A DNA stretch of 64,000 nt. It comes from Leifsonia sp. AK011. GTDB lineage: Bacteria; Actinomycetota; Actinomycetes; Actinomycetales; Microbacteriaceae. The notes beneath the pieces were generated by a model. It was not told the origin of the DNA. It made no database searches and saw only the letters and a program-made list of their open reading frames with translations. This document shows, piece after piece, positions 1 through 10,948 of this stretch. The stretch spans positions 2,852,001-2,916,000 of the forward strand of contig NZ_JACCCH010000001.1 in NCBI RefSeq assembly GCF_013410945.1, written 5' to 3'. The position numbers were made by a program, and so were the translations under genes. Positions within the stretch are counted from its first letter, which is position 1; the number at the start of each line of letters is the position of its first letter.

Positions 1-1262
1 TCCCGCGGCAGCGGGGCCGCGCACTCGTCCTACCAGGCCCGCGACGGCGAAGATCGTCACGAGGTACGGGAGCATCAGCATGAACTCGCTCGGCACAGGT
101 GACCCAATGATCGAGAGCGCTGACTGGAGGTTGCTGGCGAACCCGAAGAGGAGGGCAGCGAGCGTTGCACGGATCGGATCCCACCGTCCGAAGATGACCG
201 CGGCAAGCGCGATGAAGCCAGCGCCAGCGGTCATTTCCTTGTTGAACGCGCCCACGGAACCCAGGGTGAAGTAGGCGCCACCGAGCCCTGCGATCGCGCC
301 AGCGAGCAGGACGTTCCAGAAACGCGTTCCCGTGACGTTGATGCCCACCGTATCTGCTGCTTGCGGATGCTCACCGACGGAGCGCAACCGCAGGCCCCAG
401 CGAGTCTTGAAGAGGGCGAACCACACGAGGAAGACCGCGATGTACATGATGTAGACGATGATCGTCTGCCGGAACAGAACGGGTCCGAGGATGGGGATCT
501 CACTGAGGAGAGGGATATTGATGCGGTCGAACCTCGGAGGGCTGTTGAGCACCGAGGCGTTCGGGGCCAGCACCGTCGAGAACAGGAAGCTCGTCAGACC
601 CACCACGAGCACGTTCAGCACCACACCGACGATCACCTGGTCGACGAAGTACTTGATGGAGAACGCGGCCAGAACGAAGGAAACGAGTACGCCAGCCACC
701 ATGGCGGCAGCGAGTCCGAGAAGGGGCTGACCAGTCGCTGAGGCGACGAGCGCCGACACGAATGCTCCCGCGAGAAGCTGCCCCTCGATGGCCACATTCA
801 CCACGCCGACGCGTTCGGAGATGACCCCGCCCAGCGCACCGAAGATTAACGGGACGCTCAGACCGACGGCGCCGACGAGGAGGCTGGTCACAAGAACGTC
901 CAGCGACGATCCCGCCGCGACCCACGTCAGGAATCCGAACATGAAGATGACGGCGAAGATCGCGATGAGCCACACGGGTGTGCGTCGCGCACTCCACGAG
1001 AGGTAGATCGACACGGCTGTCAGGAGGACGAGCAGGAGGGCCGCGATCGAGCCTGCGAGCGGGGCATCCACCCTGACCACGGGGAGCTGAATTGCATCAG
1101 CGGTCGTGGAGAAACTGAACCCTGTGGTGCCGGGCCGAGAGAACACCACAAACAGGATGCTGATCGCGGCGAAGATCCCCAGGCCGATCGGCGGCTTCCA
1201 GCTGCGGGTCACCGCCGTCTCGAGCTGCATCGTCGACAGGGACGCTGCTGGCGATACTGTGC

Positions 1263-1266
<4 letters not shown>
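1..1266 (-). CDS. ABC transporter permease, nucleoside/BMP type (partial, runs off window start)
   Basis: This is the second membrane subunit of a simple-sugar/nucleoside ABC importer (BPD_transp_2 family, PnrE/YufQ-like). Read from a GTG at 1266, the frame stays open to base 1 (422 codons), so the C-terminus is outside the window. The translation opens with a short cytoplasmic stretch and then many hydrophobic segments. A central stretch containing ERVGVVNVAIEG is the conserved permease signature, and GLRLRSVGEHPQAADTVGIN is the typical cytoplasmic coupling loop. The GTG overlaps the stop of the upstream permease as GTGA (1263-1266), implying translational coupling. It would form the membrane channel together with the neighbouring permease. 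The family is clear; the exact nucleoside substrate is inferred from the whole operon. Confidence 0.9.
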
Positions 1267-2548
<1,282 letters not shown>

Positions 2549-2552
<4 letters not shown>

Positions 2553-4093
2553 GCTGCCTCCCCCGCACTCGGGTCTGCGGGATGATCGGGGTGTTCGCCG
2601 GCCATCATGAGACCGAGCACTTCGCGGGGGGTATCGCCGGGCACGATCCCGACGATGCCACCCCGGTACATGACCGCGATGCGGTCCGCGAGAGCGGCAA
2701 CCTCGTCGAGCTCGGTCGAGACCACGATGACGGGCACACCGGCATCCCTCGCCTGAACGATGCGGGTATGCACGAACTCGATCGAGCCGACGTCGAGACC
2801 GCGCGTGGGCTGCGCGGCGACGAAGAGCTTGAGGTCACGGCTCAGCTCGCGGGCCAGGACGACCTTCTGCTGGTTGCCACCGGAGAGCCTGCCGACGTGG
2901 GTCTCGATTCCCTGGGCACGGATGTCGAACTCGGTGATCTTCTCCTCGGCGAACTCGGAGAGGTAGCGCAACTGGAGGGTGCCGGCCTTCACGAAGGGCG
3001 GGCCGTCCGACCGGTCGAGCATGAGGTTCTCGGCGATCGTGAACTCCGCGACAAGCCCGTCCTCCTTGCGATCCTCCGGCACGAAGCCAACGCCCGCGTT
3101 CAGTACCCTCCGGACGCCGAGTCCGGTGAGCTGCACGCCACCGAGCCTGATCTCGCCGGTGACCCGGGGTTGGAGTCCGAGGATGGCCTCAGTGAGTTCG
3201 GTCTGACCGTTGCCCTGGACGCCAGCGATCGCGAGTATCTCGCCCTCGTGAACGTCGAAGCTCACGTTGTTGACGACGAGCTGGTTACGCGGGTCGATGA
3301 CGGAGAGGTTAGTGACGGTGAGGGCCACGGGCCCCGGCTTGGCCGGGCCCTTGTCGATCATGAGGTCAACGGCACGGCCGACCATGAGCGAGGCGAGTTC
3401 CTCGTTGGTGTCGGTCGGGGACGCCTCGCCAACGACCTTGCCCAGGCGGATGACGGTGATGCGATCCGCGACCTCGCGAACCTCGCGCAACTTGTGCGTG
3501 ATGAAGACGATGGAGGTGCCGGACTCCTTGAGCTGGCGCATGATGCCGATGAGCTCGTCGGTCTCCTGGGGGGTGAGCACGGCGGTGGGCTCGTCGAACA
3601 CGAGCACACGGGCATCCCGCGAGAGGGCCTTGATGATCTCGACGCGCTGCTGGACGCCGACGGGGAGGTCGTCTACAAGGGCATCGGGATCGACATCGAA
3701 GCCGAAGCGGGCCGAGATCTCTCGAACCTTCGCGCGCGCTCCCTCGAGATCGAGGCGGCCGCCGAACTTCGTCTCCTCGTGCCCGAGCATGACGTTCTCG
3801 GCGACCGTGAAGACAGGGATGAGCATGAAGTGCTGGTGCACCATGCCGATGCCTGCGTTCATCGCATCGCCCGGGCCTGAGAAGTGCTGGACCTCGTCGT
3901 CCAGGAGGATCTCGCCCTCATCGGCCTGGTACAGGCCGTAGAGCACGTTCATGAGTGTTGACTTTCCTGCGCCGTTCTCGCCCAGGAGGCAGTGGATCTC
4001 GCCCGGCTCGACCGTGAGGTCAATGTGGTCGTTGGCGACCAGCGAACCGAACCTCTTGGTGATCCCGCGAAGCTCCAGTTTCATGCTGTCCAA
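2549..4093 (-). CDS. Nucleoside/sugar ABC transporter ATP-binding protein (two NBDs)
   Basis: A 514-residue double ATPase that powers the adjacent permeases (RbsA/NupA-like, cytoplasmic). The N-terminal nucleotide-binding domain has Walker A GENGAGKST near residue 40 and Walker B with VLVFDEPTAVLTP. The C-terminal domain starts around residue 250 and has a degenerate Walker A (GVQGNGQTE, no GKS/T) and a clear signature LSGGNQQK. This asymmetry is normal for the family: only the N-terminal site is expected to hydrolyse well. It is followed immediately by the permease gene (ATGA overlap) and separated from the upstream binding-protein gene by a hairpin at 4134-4160. Confidence 0.95.
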
Positions 4094-4133
4094 TCTAATC
4101 TCCGCGCAGGGAAAGGCGCAGTTAAAGAAGGCC

Positions 4134-4160
4134 GGGGAGACCAGCGTGGCTGGCCTCCCC
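4134..4160 (-). terminator. Hairpin between binding-protein and ATPase genes (attenuator-like)
   Basis: Inverted repeat with 11-bp arms, one mismatch and a 5-nt loop. On the minus strand it is followed by the T-rich stretch CCTTCTTTAA. It lies 20 nt after the stop of the BMP lipoprotein gene and 40 nt before the ATPase start. It probably stops part of the transcription or protects the upstream mRNA, giving excess binding protein over transporter, as is common in ABC operons. Confidence 0.65.
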
Positions 4161-4179
4161 GACCGGGTCTCACTCCGTG

Positions 4180-5274
4180 TTACGGGTTGAGGTACGACGT
4201 GACAGGGATGCTGCCGTCGATGATTCCCGCAGCGATCTCGTCGAGCTGGCCCGAGAGGTCGGGCGACACAAGGTCCTCGAAGTTGTGGAACGGCGCGAGG
4301 CCGACTCCGTCGTTCGCGAGGGTTCCGACGTACGCCTCGTTCGAGAAGTTGCCGGCTGCTGCGTCGGAGACCACGGCGGCCGTGGCCGTCTTGATGCCCT
4401 TGAGGATCGACGTCAGGATGATGTCGGCCGTCGAGGGGTCGGTCTCGAACAGGTCAGCGTCAACACCAACGAGCGCGATCTCCTTGCCGGAGTCCGCGAT
4501 GGCGGCAACGGCGCTCTGGTAGATCGGTCCACCGACGGGCAGGAGGATGTCCGCACCCTGGTCGATGAAGTTCTGCGCGGTCGTCTTCGCAACGTCGTTG
4601 GCCTCGAAGCCACCCGTGAAGGTGGACGTCTCGCCGTCGCCGGTCCAGCCGAGGACCTTGACGTCCTTGCCGTTCTGCTCGTTGTAGTAGGTGACACCCT
4701 GGGCGAAGCCGTCCATGAAGATCGTGACGGTCGGGAAGTTCATGCCACCCCACGTCGCGACCGTTCCGGTCTTCGTGTAGCTCGCCGCTGCGTAGCCGGC
4801 GAGGAACGCGGCCTGGGCGGTGTCGAAGATGATCGGCTTGGTGTTGTCGAAGTCGACCGCACCATCGAAGTCGGCGTCTGCCGCGTCGTCGATCAGCGCG
4901 AACTCGACGTCGGGGTTCGCCTCAGCGGCCTCGAGGGTCGCAGCGGAGAGCGCGAAGCCGACCGTGACGATGAGGTCGCAGCCCTGGCCGAGAAGGCTCT
5001 CGATGTTGGGTGCGTAGTCGGTCTCCGAGGCGGACTCGACGGTGATCGGCTCAACGCCGATCTCAGCGGCGGCCTCGAGGAGGCCCTCGTAGCCGAGCTG
5101 GTTGAACGACTTGTCGTCGAAGCCGCCAGCGTCGGAAACCATGCAGGGAAGGAAGTCAACGGCGGCGGTGTCGTCGCCGCCCTCTTCTGGTGCTGCTGCG
5201 CAGCCGGCGAGCAGCAGTGCGCCCGTTCCGACCAGTGCGATGCCGCTGATGACGCGGCCGCGAGTGATTCTCAA
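4180..5274 (-). CDS. BMP family ABC transporter substrate-binding lipoprotein
   Basis: Extracytoplasmic nucleoside-binding lipoprotein (basic membrane protein/PnrA-like, PF02608 type) of the importer encoded downstream. I place the start at the TTG at 5274, because GGAGG lies 5 nt upstream; another TTG at 5286 would remove that spacing. The protein (364 aa) begins LRITRGRVISGIALVG, followed by the lipobox LLAGC near residue 25. Downstream features typical of the family are GFDDKSFNQLGYEG near the start of the mature protein, LIVTVGFALS in the middle and a C-terminal DLSGQLDEIAAGIIDGSIPV. It is first in the operon and followed by a hairpin. Substrate (nucleosides such as guanosine or inosine) is inferred from the family. 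Confidence 0.93.
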   Translation of the reverse strand: MRITRGRVISGIALVGTGALLLAGCAAAPEEGGDDTAAVDFLPCMVSDAGGFDDKSFNQLGYEGLLEAAAEIGVEPITVESASETDYAPNIESLLGQGCDLIVTVGFALSAATLEAAEANPDVEFALIDDAADADFDGAVDFDNTKPIIFDTAQAAFLAGYAAASYTKTGTVATWGGMNFPTVTIFMDGFAQGVTYYNEQNGKDVKVLGWTGDGETSTFTGGFEANDVAKTTAQNFIDQGADILLPVGGPIYQSAVAAIADSGKEIALVGVDADLFETDPSTADIILTSILKGIKTATAAVVSDAAAGNFSNEAYVGTLANDGVGLAPFHNFEDLVSPDLSGQLDEIAAGIIDGSIPVTSYLNP

Positions 5275-5464
5275 GGTGTCCTCCAAGATGCAGCCCAGCG
5301 GGACAGCTGGGACTTAGTGGAGTACACGTTACCTAAAGTTACGACCCGCGAAACGGCTGGGAGCAGGACGTGGCCGAATGGTTACACAGTAGCGACCGGA
5401 CTGTAACGCGCCGGACACATTTTCGGCCCTGACCGGCACATTCTTCGCCCCGGGGATGCCACTC

Positions 5465-6586
5465 CTAGAGTACGTCGTTGCTGCCAGACAGCCGCAGGGC
5501 GTCCACCACCGACTTCACCCGCTGGGCGTTCGCAGTGGTGGTCACGAGAAGGGCGTCGGGGGTGTCCACGACGACGATGTCGGTGACGCCGATGAGCGAG
5601 ATCATGCGCTTGCTCTGGCTGACCACGATTCCCGTCGAGGCGTCGGCGAGCACTCGGGCGTTCTCGCCGAGGATCGCGAGATCGGACTTGCGCCCGCCCG
5701 AGTGGAGCTTGGCGATCGAGGCGAAGTCGCCGACGTCATCCCAGTCGAAGTCACCGGGGACCACCACGAGCCGACCCACGGCAGCGGCGGGCTCCGCGAC
5801 GGTGTAGTCGATGGCGATCTTCGTGAGCGTCGGCCAGACCTTGTCCACCACGGCGCCACGGCGCGGGGTGTCCCAGGCGTCCGCGAGCTCATTGATTCCC
5901 GCGAGCAGCTCCGGGTCGGATTCGCCGAGCTGCTTGAGCAGCACGTCGGCGCGGGCGATGAACATCCCGCCGTTCCAGAGGTACCCGCCATCCTCGAGGT
6001 ACCGTTCCGCGGTCGCCAGGTCCGGCTTCTCCACGAACGAGCTCGCGACGACCGCGTTGGGAGCCCCGTCGATCGCGAGCGGGCCAGCGCAGTGGATGTA
6101 ACCGAAACCGATCGCCGGTTCCGTCGGCGTGATGCCGATCGTGGCGATGTAGCCGGCACGAGCGGCGGCGACACCCTCCTGCACCGCGCGACGGAAGCCG
6201 CGGGTGTCACGGATCACGTGGTCTGCGGCGAACGACCCGATGATGACGTCGGGTTCACGGCGCAGCAGCACGGCGGCGGCAAGGCCGATGGCCGCGGAGG
6301 AGTCGCGCGGTTCGCTCTCGAGAACCACGTTGGGGTCCTCGAGAGCCGGAAGCTGGCCCTCGACGGCGGCGCGGTGGGCGCGCCCGGTGACGACCATGAT
6401 GCGGTCGGCGCCCGAGAGGGGAACGAGGCGGTCCCAGGTGTCCTTGAGGAGGGTCTGGCCGGAGCCCGTGAGGTCGTGCAGGAACTTCGGCGCGTCAGCG
6501 CGCGACAGCGGCCACAGCCGAGACCCGATGCCCCCGGCCGGTATCACGCTGTAGAAATCGTCGATCGGTCCCCCGGATGCACTCAT
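5465..6586 (-). CDS. manC: Mannose-1-phosphate guanylyltransferase
   Basis: Makes GDP-mannose from mannose 1-phosphate and GTP, the donor for mannosylated glycolipids and wall glycans; cytoplasmic. The 373-aa product starts MSASGGPIDDFYSVIPAGG. Residues near 15 carry the nucleotidyltransferase signature AGGIGSRLWPLSR, followed by the sugar-nucleotide motifs FAADHVI and FVEKPDLATAERYL. The C-terminal left-handed helix/isomerase domain of bifunctional ManC is absent, so it is a monofunctional enzyme. I prefer ATG 6586 to the upstream in-frame start at 6673, because TAGAAT at 6595-6600 ends 8 nt before this ATG. It is divergent from a GT4 glycosyltransferase, a likely user of GDP-mannose. Confidence 0.93.
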   Translation of the reverse strand: MSASGGPIDDFYSVIPAGGIGSRLWPLSRADAPKFLHDLTGSGQTLLKDTWDRLVPLSGADRIMVVTGRAHRAAVEGQLPALEDPNVVLESEPRDSSAAIGLAAAVLLRREPDVIIGSFAADHVIRDTRGFRRAVQEGVAAARAGYIATIGITPTEPAIGFGYIHCAGPLAIDGAPNAVVASSFVEKPDLATAERYLEDGGYLWNGGMFIARADVLLKQLGESDPELLAGINELADAWDTPRRGAVVDKVWPTLTKIAIDYTVAEPAAAVGRLVVVPGDFDWDDVGDFASIAKLHSGGRKSDLAILGENARVLADASTGIVVSQSKRMISLIGVTDIVVVDTPDALLVTTTANAQRVKSVVDALRLSGSNDVL

Positions 6587-6594
6587 GGCACCCG

Positions 6595-6600
6595 ATTCTA
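6595..6600 (-). promoter_or_regulatory. -10 box of manC, near-leaderless
   Basis: TAGAAT on the minus strand ends 8 nt before the chosen manC ATG. Transcription would then start at or within a few bases of the start codon. No convincing -35 was seen. Confidence 0.5.
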
Positions 6601-6696
6601 GGGTGCTGCCCTCGGTGCGACGCCCGACATGCACCCGCCATCGACACGACAGACAGGGTTTACCGGGCGTCAACCGCCCGCGTCGAGCCTGAGGAC

Positions 6697-7821
6697 ATGC
6701 GAGTACTCGTCGTCAGCGAGAGTTTCCTCCCCACCACGAACGGCGTCACCACGAGCGTGCGCAAGGTGCTCGAACACCTCGCGCTCCGGGGCCACGAGGC
6801 GATGGTCGTGGTCCCCGCCGCCGGCGCCCCCCGCGAGTACGCGGGCTTCCCCGTACGCGAGGTTCCCGCCATCGCGTACCGGCAGTTCCCCGTCGGCCTT
6901 CCGAGCCCGCACCTGCAGGGGATCATCGCCGAGTTCCGCCCCGACGTCATCCACGCGGCATCCCCCTTCCTGCTCGGAGCACAGGCCATCGCCGCCGGCC
7001 GCCGCCTGGGCATCCCCTCCGTGGCCATCTTCCAGACGGATGTCGCGGGCTACGCGCGCCGCAATCGCCTGGGTGCCGCGACCCGCTTCGCGTGGCGAGT
7101 GGTGCGCTGGATCCACGAGGGCGCCGAACTGACCCTCGTGCCGTCGTCGGCATCCATGAACGACCTGGAGACTGCCGGGGTTCCCCGCCTCGCCCGATGG
7201 GGCCGCGGAGTCGACCTCTCCAGCTACCACCCGCGCAATCGACACGATCCCCTCGTGCAGTTGCTGCGCGACCGGATCGCGCCGGACGGAGAGACGATCG
7301 TCGGCTACGTCGGCAGGGTGGCCCCGGAGAAGCAGCTGGAGCGCTTCGAGTCGCTGCGGGGGCTCGGTGGCATCCGTCTCGCGATCGTCGGGGACGGCCC
7401 GTCGCTCCCCCTCGTGCGCAAGCAGTTGAAGGGCATCCCGACGACGTTCCTCGGGTCGCTCTCGGGCAGGGAGCTCGCCCTCGCCTACGCGTCGTTCGAC
7501 ATCTTCGCGCACACGGGAGCCGAGGAGACCTTCGGGCAGACCGTGCAGGAGGCGCACGCGACCGGCCTGCCGGTCATCGCGCCGCGCGCAGGCGGACCCA
7601 TCGACCTCGTCGAACCGGGCGTCAACGGATACCTCTTCGACCCGCGCTTCGATGCCCAGCTCCGCGGCCACGTCGCCACCCTCGCGAACGACGAGGCGCT
7701 GCGTCTCCGCATGGGAGAGGCCGGGCGACGCACCGTGCTCGGGCGCACGTGGGAGCACGTGTGCGACGACCTGATCGGCCACTACGAGAGCGTGCTCGAA
7801 CGCCAGGCGATTCCCGTCTAG
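6697..7821 (+). CDS. GT4 family glycosyltransferase, GDP-mannose-dependent mannosyltransferase-like (MgtA/PimB' type)
   Basis: A 374-residue GT-B fold enzyme. The N-terminal half begins MRVLVVSESFLPTTNGVTTS, the classic start of the MgtA/PimB' group, with VIHAASPFLLGAQA at the acceptor side. The C-terminal half has GYVGRVAPEKQLE and the donor-site EX7E region AEETFGQTVQEAHATGLPV. I start at ATG 6697 because the MRVLVV strand begins there and a GAGG lies just upstream; the frame is open further back. Known homologues transfer mannose to glycolipids of the inner envelope. Sitting back to back with manC supports GDP-mannose as donor, but the acceptor cannot be read from the sequence. Confidence 0.88.
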   Translation: MRVLVVSESFLPTTNGVTTSVRKVLEHLALRGHEAMVVVPAAGAPREYAGFPVREVPAIAYRQFPVGLPSPHLQGIIAEFRPDVIHAASPFLLGAQAIAAGRRLGIPSVAIFQTDVAGYARRNRLGAATRFAWRVVRWIHEGAELTLVPSSASMNDLETAGVPRLARWGRGVDLSSYHPRNRHDPLVQLLRDRIAPDGETIVGYVGRVAPEKQLERFESLRGLGGIRLAIVGDGPSLPLVRKQLKGIPTTFLGSLSGRELALAYASFDIFAHTGAEETFGQTVQEAHATGLPVIAPRAGGPIDLVEPGVNGYLFDPRFDAQLRGHVATLANDEALRLRMGEAGRRTVLGRTWEHVCDDLIGHYESVLERQAIPV

Positions 7822-7842
7822 GAGCGACCCCGGCAGGTCACG

Positions 7843-8979
7843 CTACGGTCGCGCCGCCTCGACCTCGCGCAGGAGACCCGCGAACAGCGGGTGCCCCTTC
7901 TCTATGCCGGTGACGGATGTCACGAACTCCTCTGCCGACTCACGCGCCAGCCGCTCGAGCAGCTCCACGCTCTGCGGATCGTCCGGCACGTCGAACCTGA
8001 GGGCCGCACCGATGGCCGACAGCAAAGCGACGGGCTCCGTGCCAGCCTCCGCGAGGTCGGCCGCTGGGGCGATGAACCGCTCGCCGCGGCTGAGTTTGCG
8101 CAGCGGCTGGCGGCCCACTCGATCGACGCGGTCGGGCAGTTCAGGATTCGCGAAGCGCACGAGGATGCGCTCGATGTAGGCCTGCTGCTCCTCGGGATCG
8201 AGAAGGTGGCGACGAACGAGGAGCTCCTTGGTCTCAGCGAGCACCGCGCGCACCGATGTGGCGACCTCGGGGAGGGCGAGGGCCTCCGAGATGAGCTCCG
8301 CACCGGCGAGGAAGCCGAAGTACGCGATCGTCGCGTGGCCGGTGTTGACCGTGAACAGCTTGCGCTCGATGTACGGCGCCAGGTCGTCCACCCAGTGGGC
8401 GTCGACGATGGGCGGCGGTGCGTCGGCGAAGGGCCGGCGATCGATCGCCCACTCGAAATAGGTCTCGACCGTGACATCCAGCGCTGCCTCGGCAGGCTGG
8501 ATCGGCACGATACGGTCCACCGCGGTGTTGGCGAAGGTGGCGCGGTCGAGCGCCGCCGTGTCAGAACCGAGGGCGTCGACGACGAAGCCCTCGAGGATGT
8601 CCGTCGCATTGATCGCGTTCTCGCACGCCATGACGGCGAGCGGTCGCTCCGCGCGGCGCTTCTTCAGCGCTGCGGCGATGACCGGTGCGATGAACTTGAG
8701 GACGTTGGGCCCCACGGCCGTCGTGACGACGTCGGCCGTGGCGATCTCGTCGATGAGCGCCTCTTCGTCCGTGGCGCTGTTGATACCGCGGAAGCCCGTG
8801 ACGACGTGGTCCTGGGCCCCCTCCCCCACCTCATGCACGGTGTAGCTCTGTGCAGAGTTGAGGGCATCGATGAGGGGAGCCGCGACATCCGCGAAGACGA
8901 CCTCGTAGCCCGCGCGGTGGAGGAGCAGGCCGACGAAGCCCCGCCCGATGTTCCCCGCGCCGAAGTGCACAGCCTTCAT
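7843..8979 (-). CDS. mtlD: Mannitol-1-phosphate 5-dehydrogenase
   Basis: Oxidises mannitol 1-phosphate, the product of the mannitol PTS, to fructose 6-phosphate with NAD+. The 378-aa sequence begins [17 protein letters not shown], the invariant NAD-binding opening of MtlD. A long-chain mannitol dehydrogenase C-terminal domain follows, including [12 protein letters not shown], which carries the conserved active-site histidine region. Length matches the family (about 380). It is the last gene of the ptsI-mtlA-mtlF-mtlD unit; its ATG overlaps the mtlF stop by one base (TGATG at 8979). It converges on the mannosyltransferase gene, with only 21 bp between stop codons. Confidence 0.96.
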   Translation of the reverse strand: MKAVHFGAGNIGRGFVGLLLHRAGYEVVFADVAAPLIDALNSAQSYTVHEVGEGAQDHVVTGFRGINSATDEEALIDEIATADVVTTAVGPNVLKFIAPVIAAALKKRRAERPLAVMACENAINATDILEGFVVDALGSDTAALDRATFANTAVDRIVPIQPAEAALDVTVETYFEWAIDRRPFADAPPPIVDAHWVDDLAPYIERKLFTVNTGHATIAYFGFLAGAELISEALALPEVATSVRAVLAETKELLVRRHLLDPEEQQAYIERILVRFANPELPDRVDRVGRQPLRKLSRGERFIAPAADLAEAGTEPVALLSAIGAALRFDVPDDPQSVELLERLARESAEEFVTSVTGIEKGHPLFAGLLREVEAARP

Positions 8980-9416
8980 CAGGTGTTGACCTCGGAGAGG
9001 ATGTCGAGGATCTCCTCGGCGCTCGTCGCTGCGATGAGCGCGTCGACCTCGTCCTCGTCGGAGAACACGATCGCAATGCTCGACAGAATGTCGAGGTGCT
9101 CGTTGCCGACGCCGGCGATACCGACGACGAACCGCACGGGGTTGCCGTCCCAGTCGATCGGGGTGGAGTACCGCACGAACGAGAGCGCGGATGCAAGGAT
9201 CGCGTCCTTGCTCTCGTTCGTGCCGTGTGGAATGGCCAGGTAGTTGCCCATGTAGGTCGAGACCGACTCCTCGCGTTCGAGCATTGCGGGGAGGTAGGCA
9301 CTCGTCACCGCGCCGGCGGCGACGAGGATGTCTGCTGCCTCACGCATCGCCTCGAGCTTGGTCGTTGCGGTGCCCTCGATCTTGATCTGCTTCTCGGTCA
9401 GTACCTGGTCAGCCAT
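8979..9416 (-). CDS. mtlF: PTS mannitol-specific EIIA component
   Basis: Cytoplasmic phosphocarrier (145 aa, PTS EIIA type 2) that takes phosphate from HPr and passes it to the EIIB domain of MtlA. The active-site histidine is His64 in [14 protein letters not shown]. The C-terminal region [19 protein letters not shown] is typical of MtlF. It lies 11 bp downstream of mtlA and overlaps mtlD by one base, so the mannitol EII is split here into EIICB (MtlA) and free EIIA (MtlF), as in many Gram-positives. Confidence 0.95.
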   Translation of the reverse strand: MADQVLTEKQIKIEGTATTKLEAMREAADILVAAGAVTSAYLPAMLEREESVSTYMGNYLAIPHGTNESKDAILASALSFVRYSTPIDWDGNPVRFVVGIAGVGNEHLDILSSIAIVFSDEDEVDALIAATSAEEILDILSEVNT

Positions 9417-9427
9417 GGTGTTCCCGT

Positions 9428-10897
9428 CTACTTACTTGCTGGTGCGGACTGGGCAGCCAGCTGCTCGACAACCTCGTCGTACTTCGGCGACCCCATGAAG
9501 TTGTCCACGGAGACGTGAACGGCCCAGGGATTCTGCTGCCGGGCACGGTCGGTGAGGTCCTGGTGCGTGATGATCAGATCCTCCGTGCCATCGAGGTTCG
9601 CGATGGCCTTGTTGGTCACCGTCACTCCCTCTACCCCAGCCTTCGAGAGCTTCTTGCGCAAGACCGACGCGCCCATCGCGCTCGAGCCCATGCCCGCGTC
9701 ACAGGCGAAGACGATGTTCTGGAGGCTCTTGTTGGCCTTGCCCTGGGCAGCCATCGCGTCGAGCACAGCAGACGACTTGCCCTTGTTGGCCTCGGTCTGC
9801 GAGATCGCGGCGCCGAACGCCGCGTCGGACGCGGCGAGGTCGCGCTTGCGGCTCGCGAGTAGCAGCAGCATCGTCACGACGAAGGTGACTGCGGCCGACA
9901 CGATCACCGAGAGCGCAACCGTGAGCGCGGTCTGTGCTGCGATCGCGCCACCCATGATCGCGAGGATGGATCCAGGCGACGCGGGCGCGATGAGACCACC
10001 GTTGCCGATCACGTTCACGAGCACACCCGAGGCACCACCGGCGATGAGGCCGAGGATGAGGATGGGCTTGGCGAGCACGTAGGGGAAGTAGACCTCGTGG
10101 ATACCGCCGAAGAACTGGATGATGAACGCACCAGGGGCCGTGGCGCGAGCCACACCGACACCAAAGAACGTGATCGCGAGGAGGAGTCCGGCACCGGGGC
10201 CGGGGTTCGCCTCGATGAGGAACAGGATGCTCTTGCCGGTCTCGGCGACCTGCTCGACACCCAGCGGCGTGAAGACGCCGTGGTTGATGGCGTTGTTGAG
10301 GAAGAGCACCTTGGCCGGCTCGACGATGATCGAGGCCAGCGGGAGCAGGCCGTTGTCGATCAGGAATCCGACTCCGCCACCCAGCACGTTGGTGATCCAC
10401 TGGATGACCGGGGTGAGACCGAAGAACGCGGCGAGGGCGAGGAAGAATCCGATGATGCCTGCCGAGAAGTTGTCGACGAGCATCTCGAAGCCGGGGCGGA
10501 TCTTTCCGACCCAGAGCTTCTCGATGGTCTTCAGGATCCACGCGGCCAGCGGACCGGCCACCATGGCGCCAAGGATCATGACGCTACCCTCGCCGCCCAC
10601 GATGATACCCATGGCCGCGATCGTTCCGATCACACCACCGCGGTGGCCGTAGACCATGCGGCCACCCGTGAAGGCAATGAGGAGCGGGATCAGGTAGGTG
10701 AGTATCGGGCCGACGAGCGCTGCGAGGGTCTCGTTCGGCAGCCACCCGGTGGGGATGAACAGGGCGGTGATGATGCCCCACGCGATGAAGGCCGCGATGT
10801 TGGGCATGATCATGCCCGAAAGGAAGGTGCCGAATCGCTGGACTGCGACCCTGGCACCGCCGCGCTGGGCGACGGGCTCTGCGGACGTCGTTGTCAT
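9428..10897 (-). CDS. mtlA: PTS mannitol transporter EIICB
   Basis: Membrane permease and phosphotransfer subunit for mannitol (489 aa). The N-terminal EIIC domain has about eight hydrophobic segments, beginning FGTFLSGMIMPNIAAFIAWG, and the conserved GGIHEVYFPYVLAKP loop with the substrate-site HE pair. The EIIB domain follows a linker rich in A/K and carries the phosphocysteine in IVFACDAGMGSSAMG, near residue 397. No EIIA domain is fused; MtlF supplies it. It lies 51 bp after ptsI in the same direction and is probably cotranscribed. Confidence 0.96.
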   Translation of the reverse strand: MTTTSAEPVAQRGGARVAVQRFGTFLSGMIMPNIAAFIAWGIITALFIPTGWLPNETLAALVGPILTYLIPLLIAFTGGRMVYGHRGGVIGTIAAMGIIVGGEGSVMILGAMVAGPLAAWILKTIEKLWVGKIRPGFEMLVDNFSAGIIGFFLALAAFFGLTPVIQWITNVLGGGVGFLIDNGLLPLASIIVEPAKVLFLNNAINHGVFTPLGVEQVAETGKSILFLIEANPGPGAGLLLAITFFGVGVARATAPGAFIIQFFGGIHEVYFPYVLAKPILILGLIAGGASGVLVNVIGNGGLIAPASPGSILAIMGGAIAAQTALTVALSVIVSAAVTFVVTMLLLLASRKRDLAASDAAFGAAISQTEANKGKSSAVLDAMAAQGKANKSLQNIVFACDAGMGSSAMGASVLRKKLSKAGVEGVTVTNKAIANLDGTEDLIITHQDLTDRARQQNPWAVHVSVDNFMGSPKYDEVVEQLAAQSAPASK

Positions 10898-10948
10898 GGT
10901 CAGGTTCTCCTTGTAGATGGGTAGGTGTTGGGTTGTTGTGGGGGTGGT

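Noticed and set aside
5287-5464. Purine riboswitch in the leader of the nucleoside importer
   Set aside because: The 190-nt upstream region lacks the conserved purine-aptamer core; only a GTAAC direct repeat (around 5331-5341) and scattered hairpins were seen.
6577-6696. N-terminal extension of the mannosyltransferase
   Set aside because: The 40 extra residues (MHSWHPILGCC...) are not like the family, which begins at the MRVLVV strand, and they overlap the manC promoter region.
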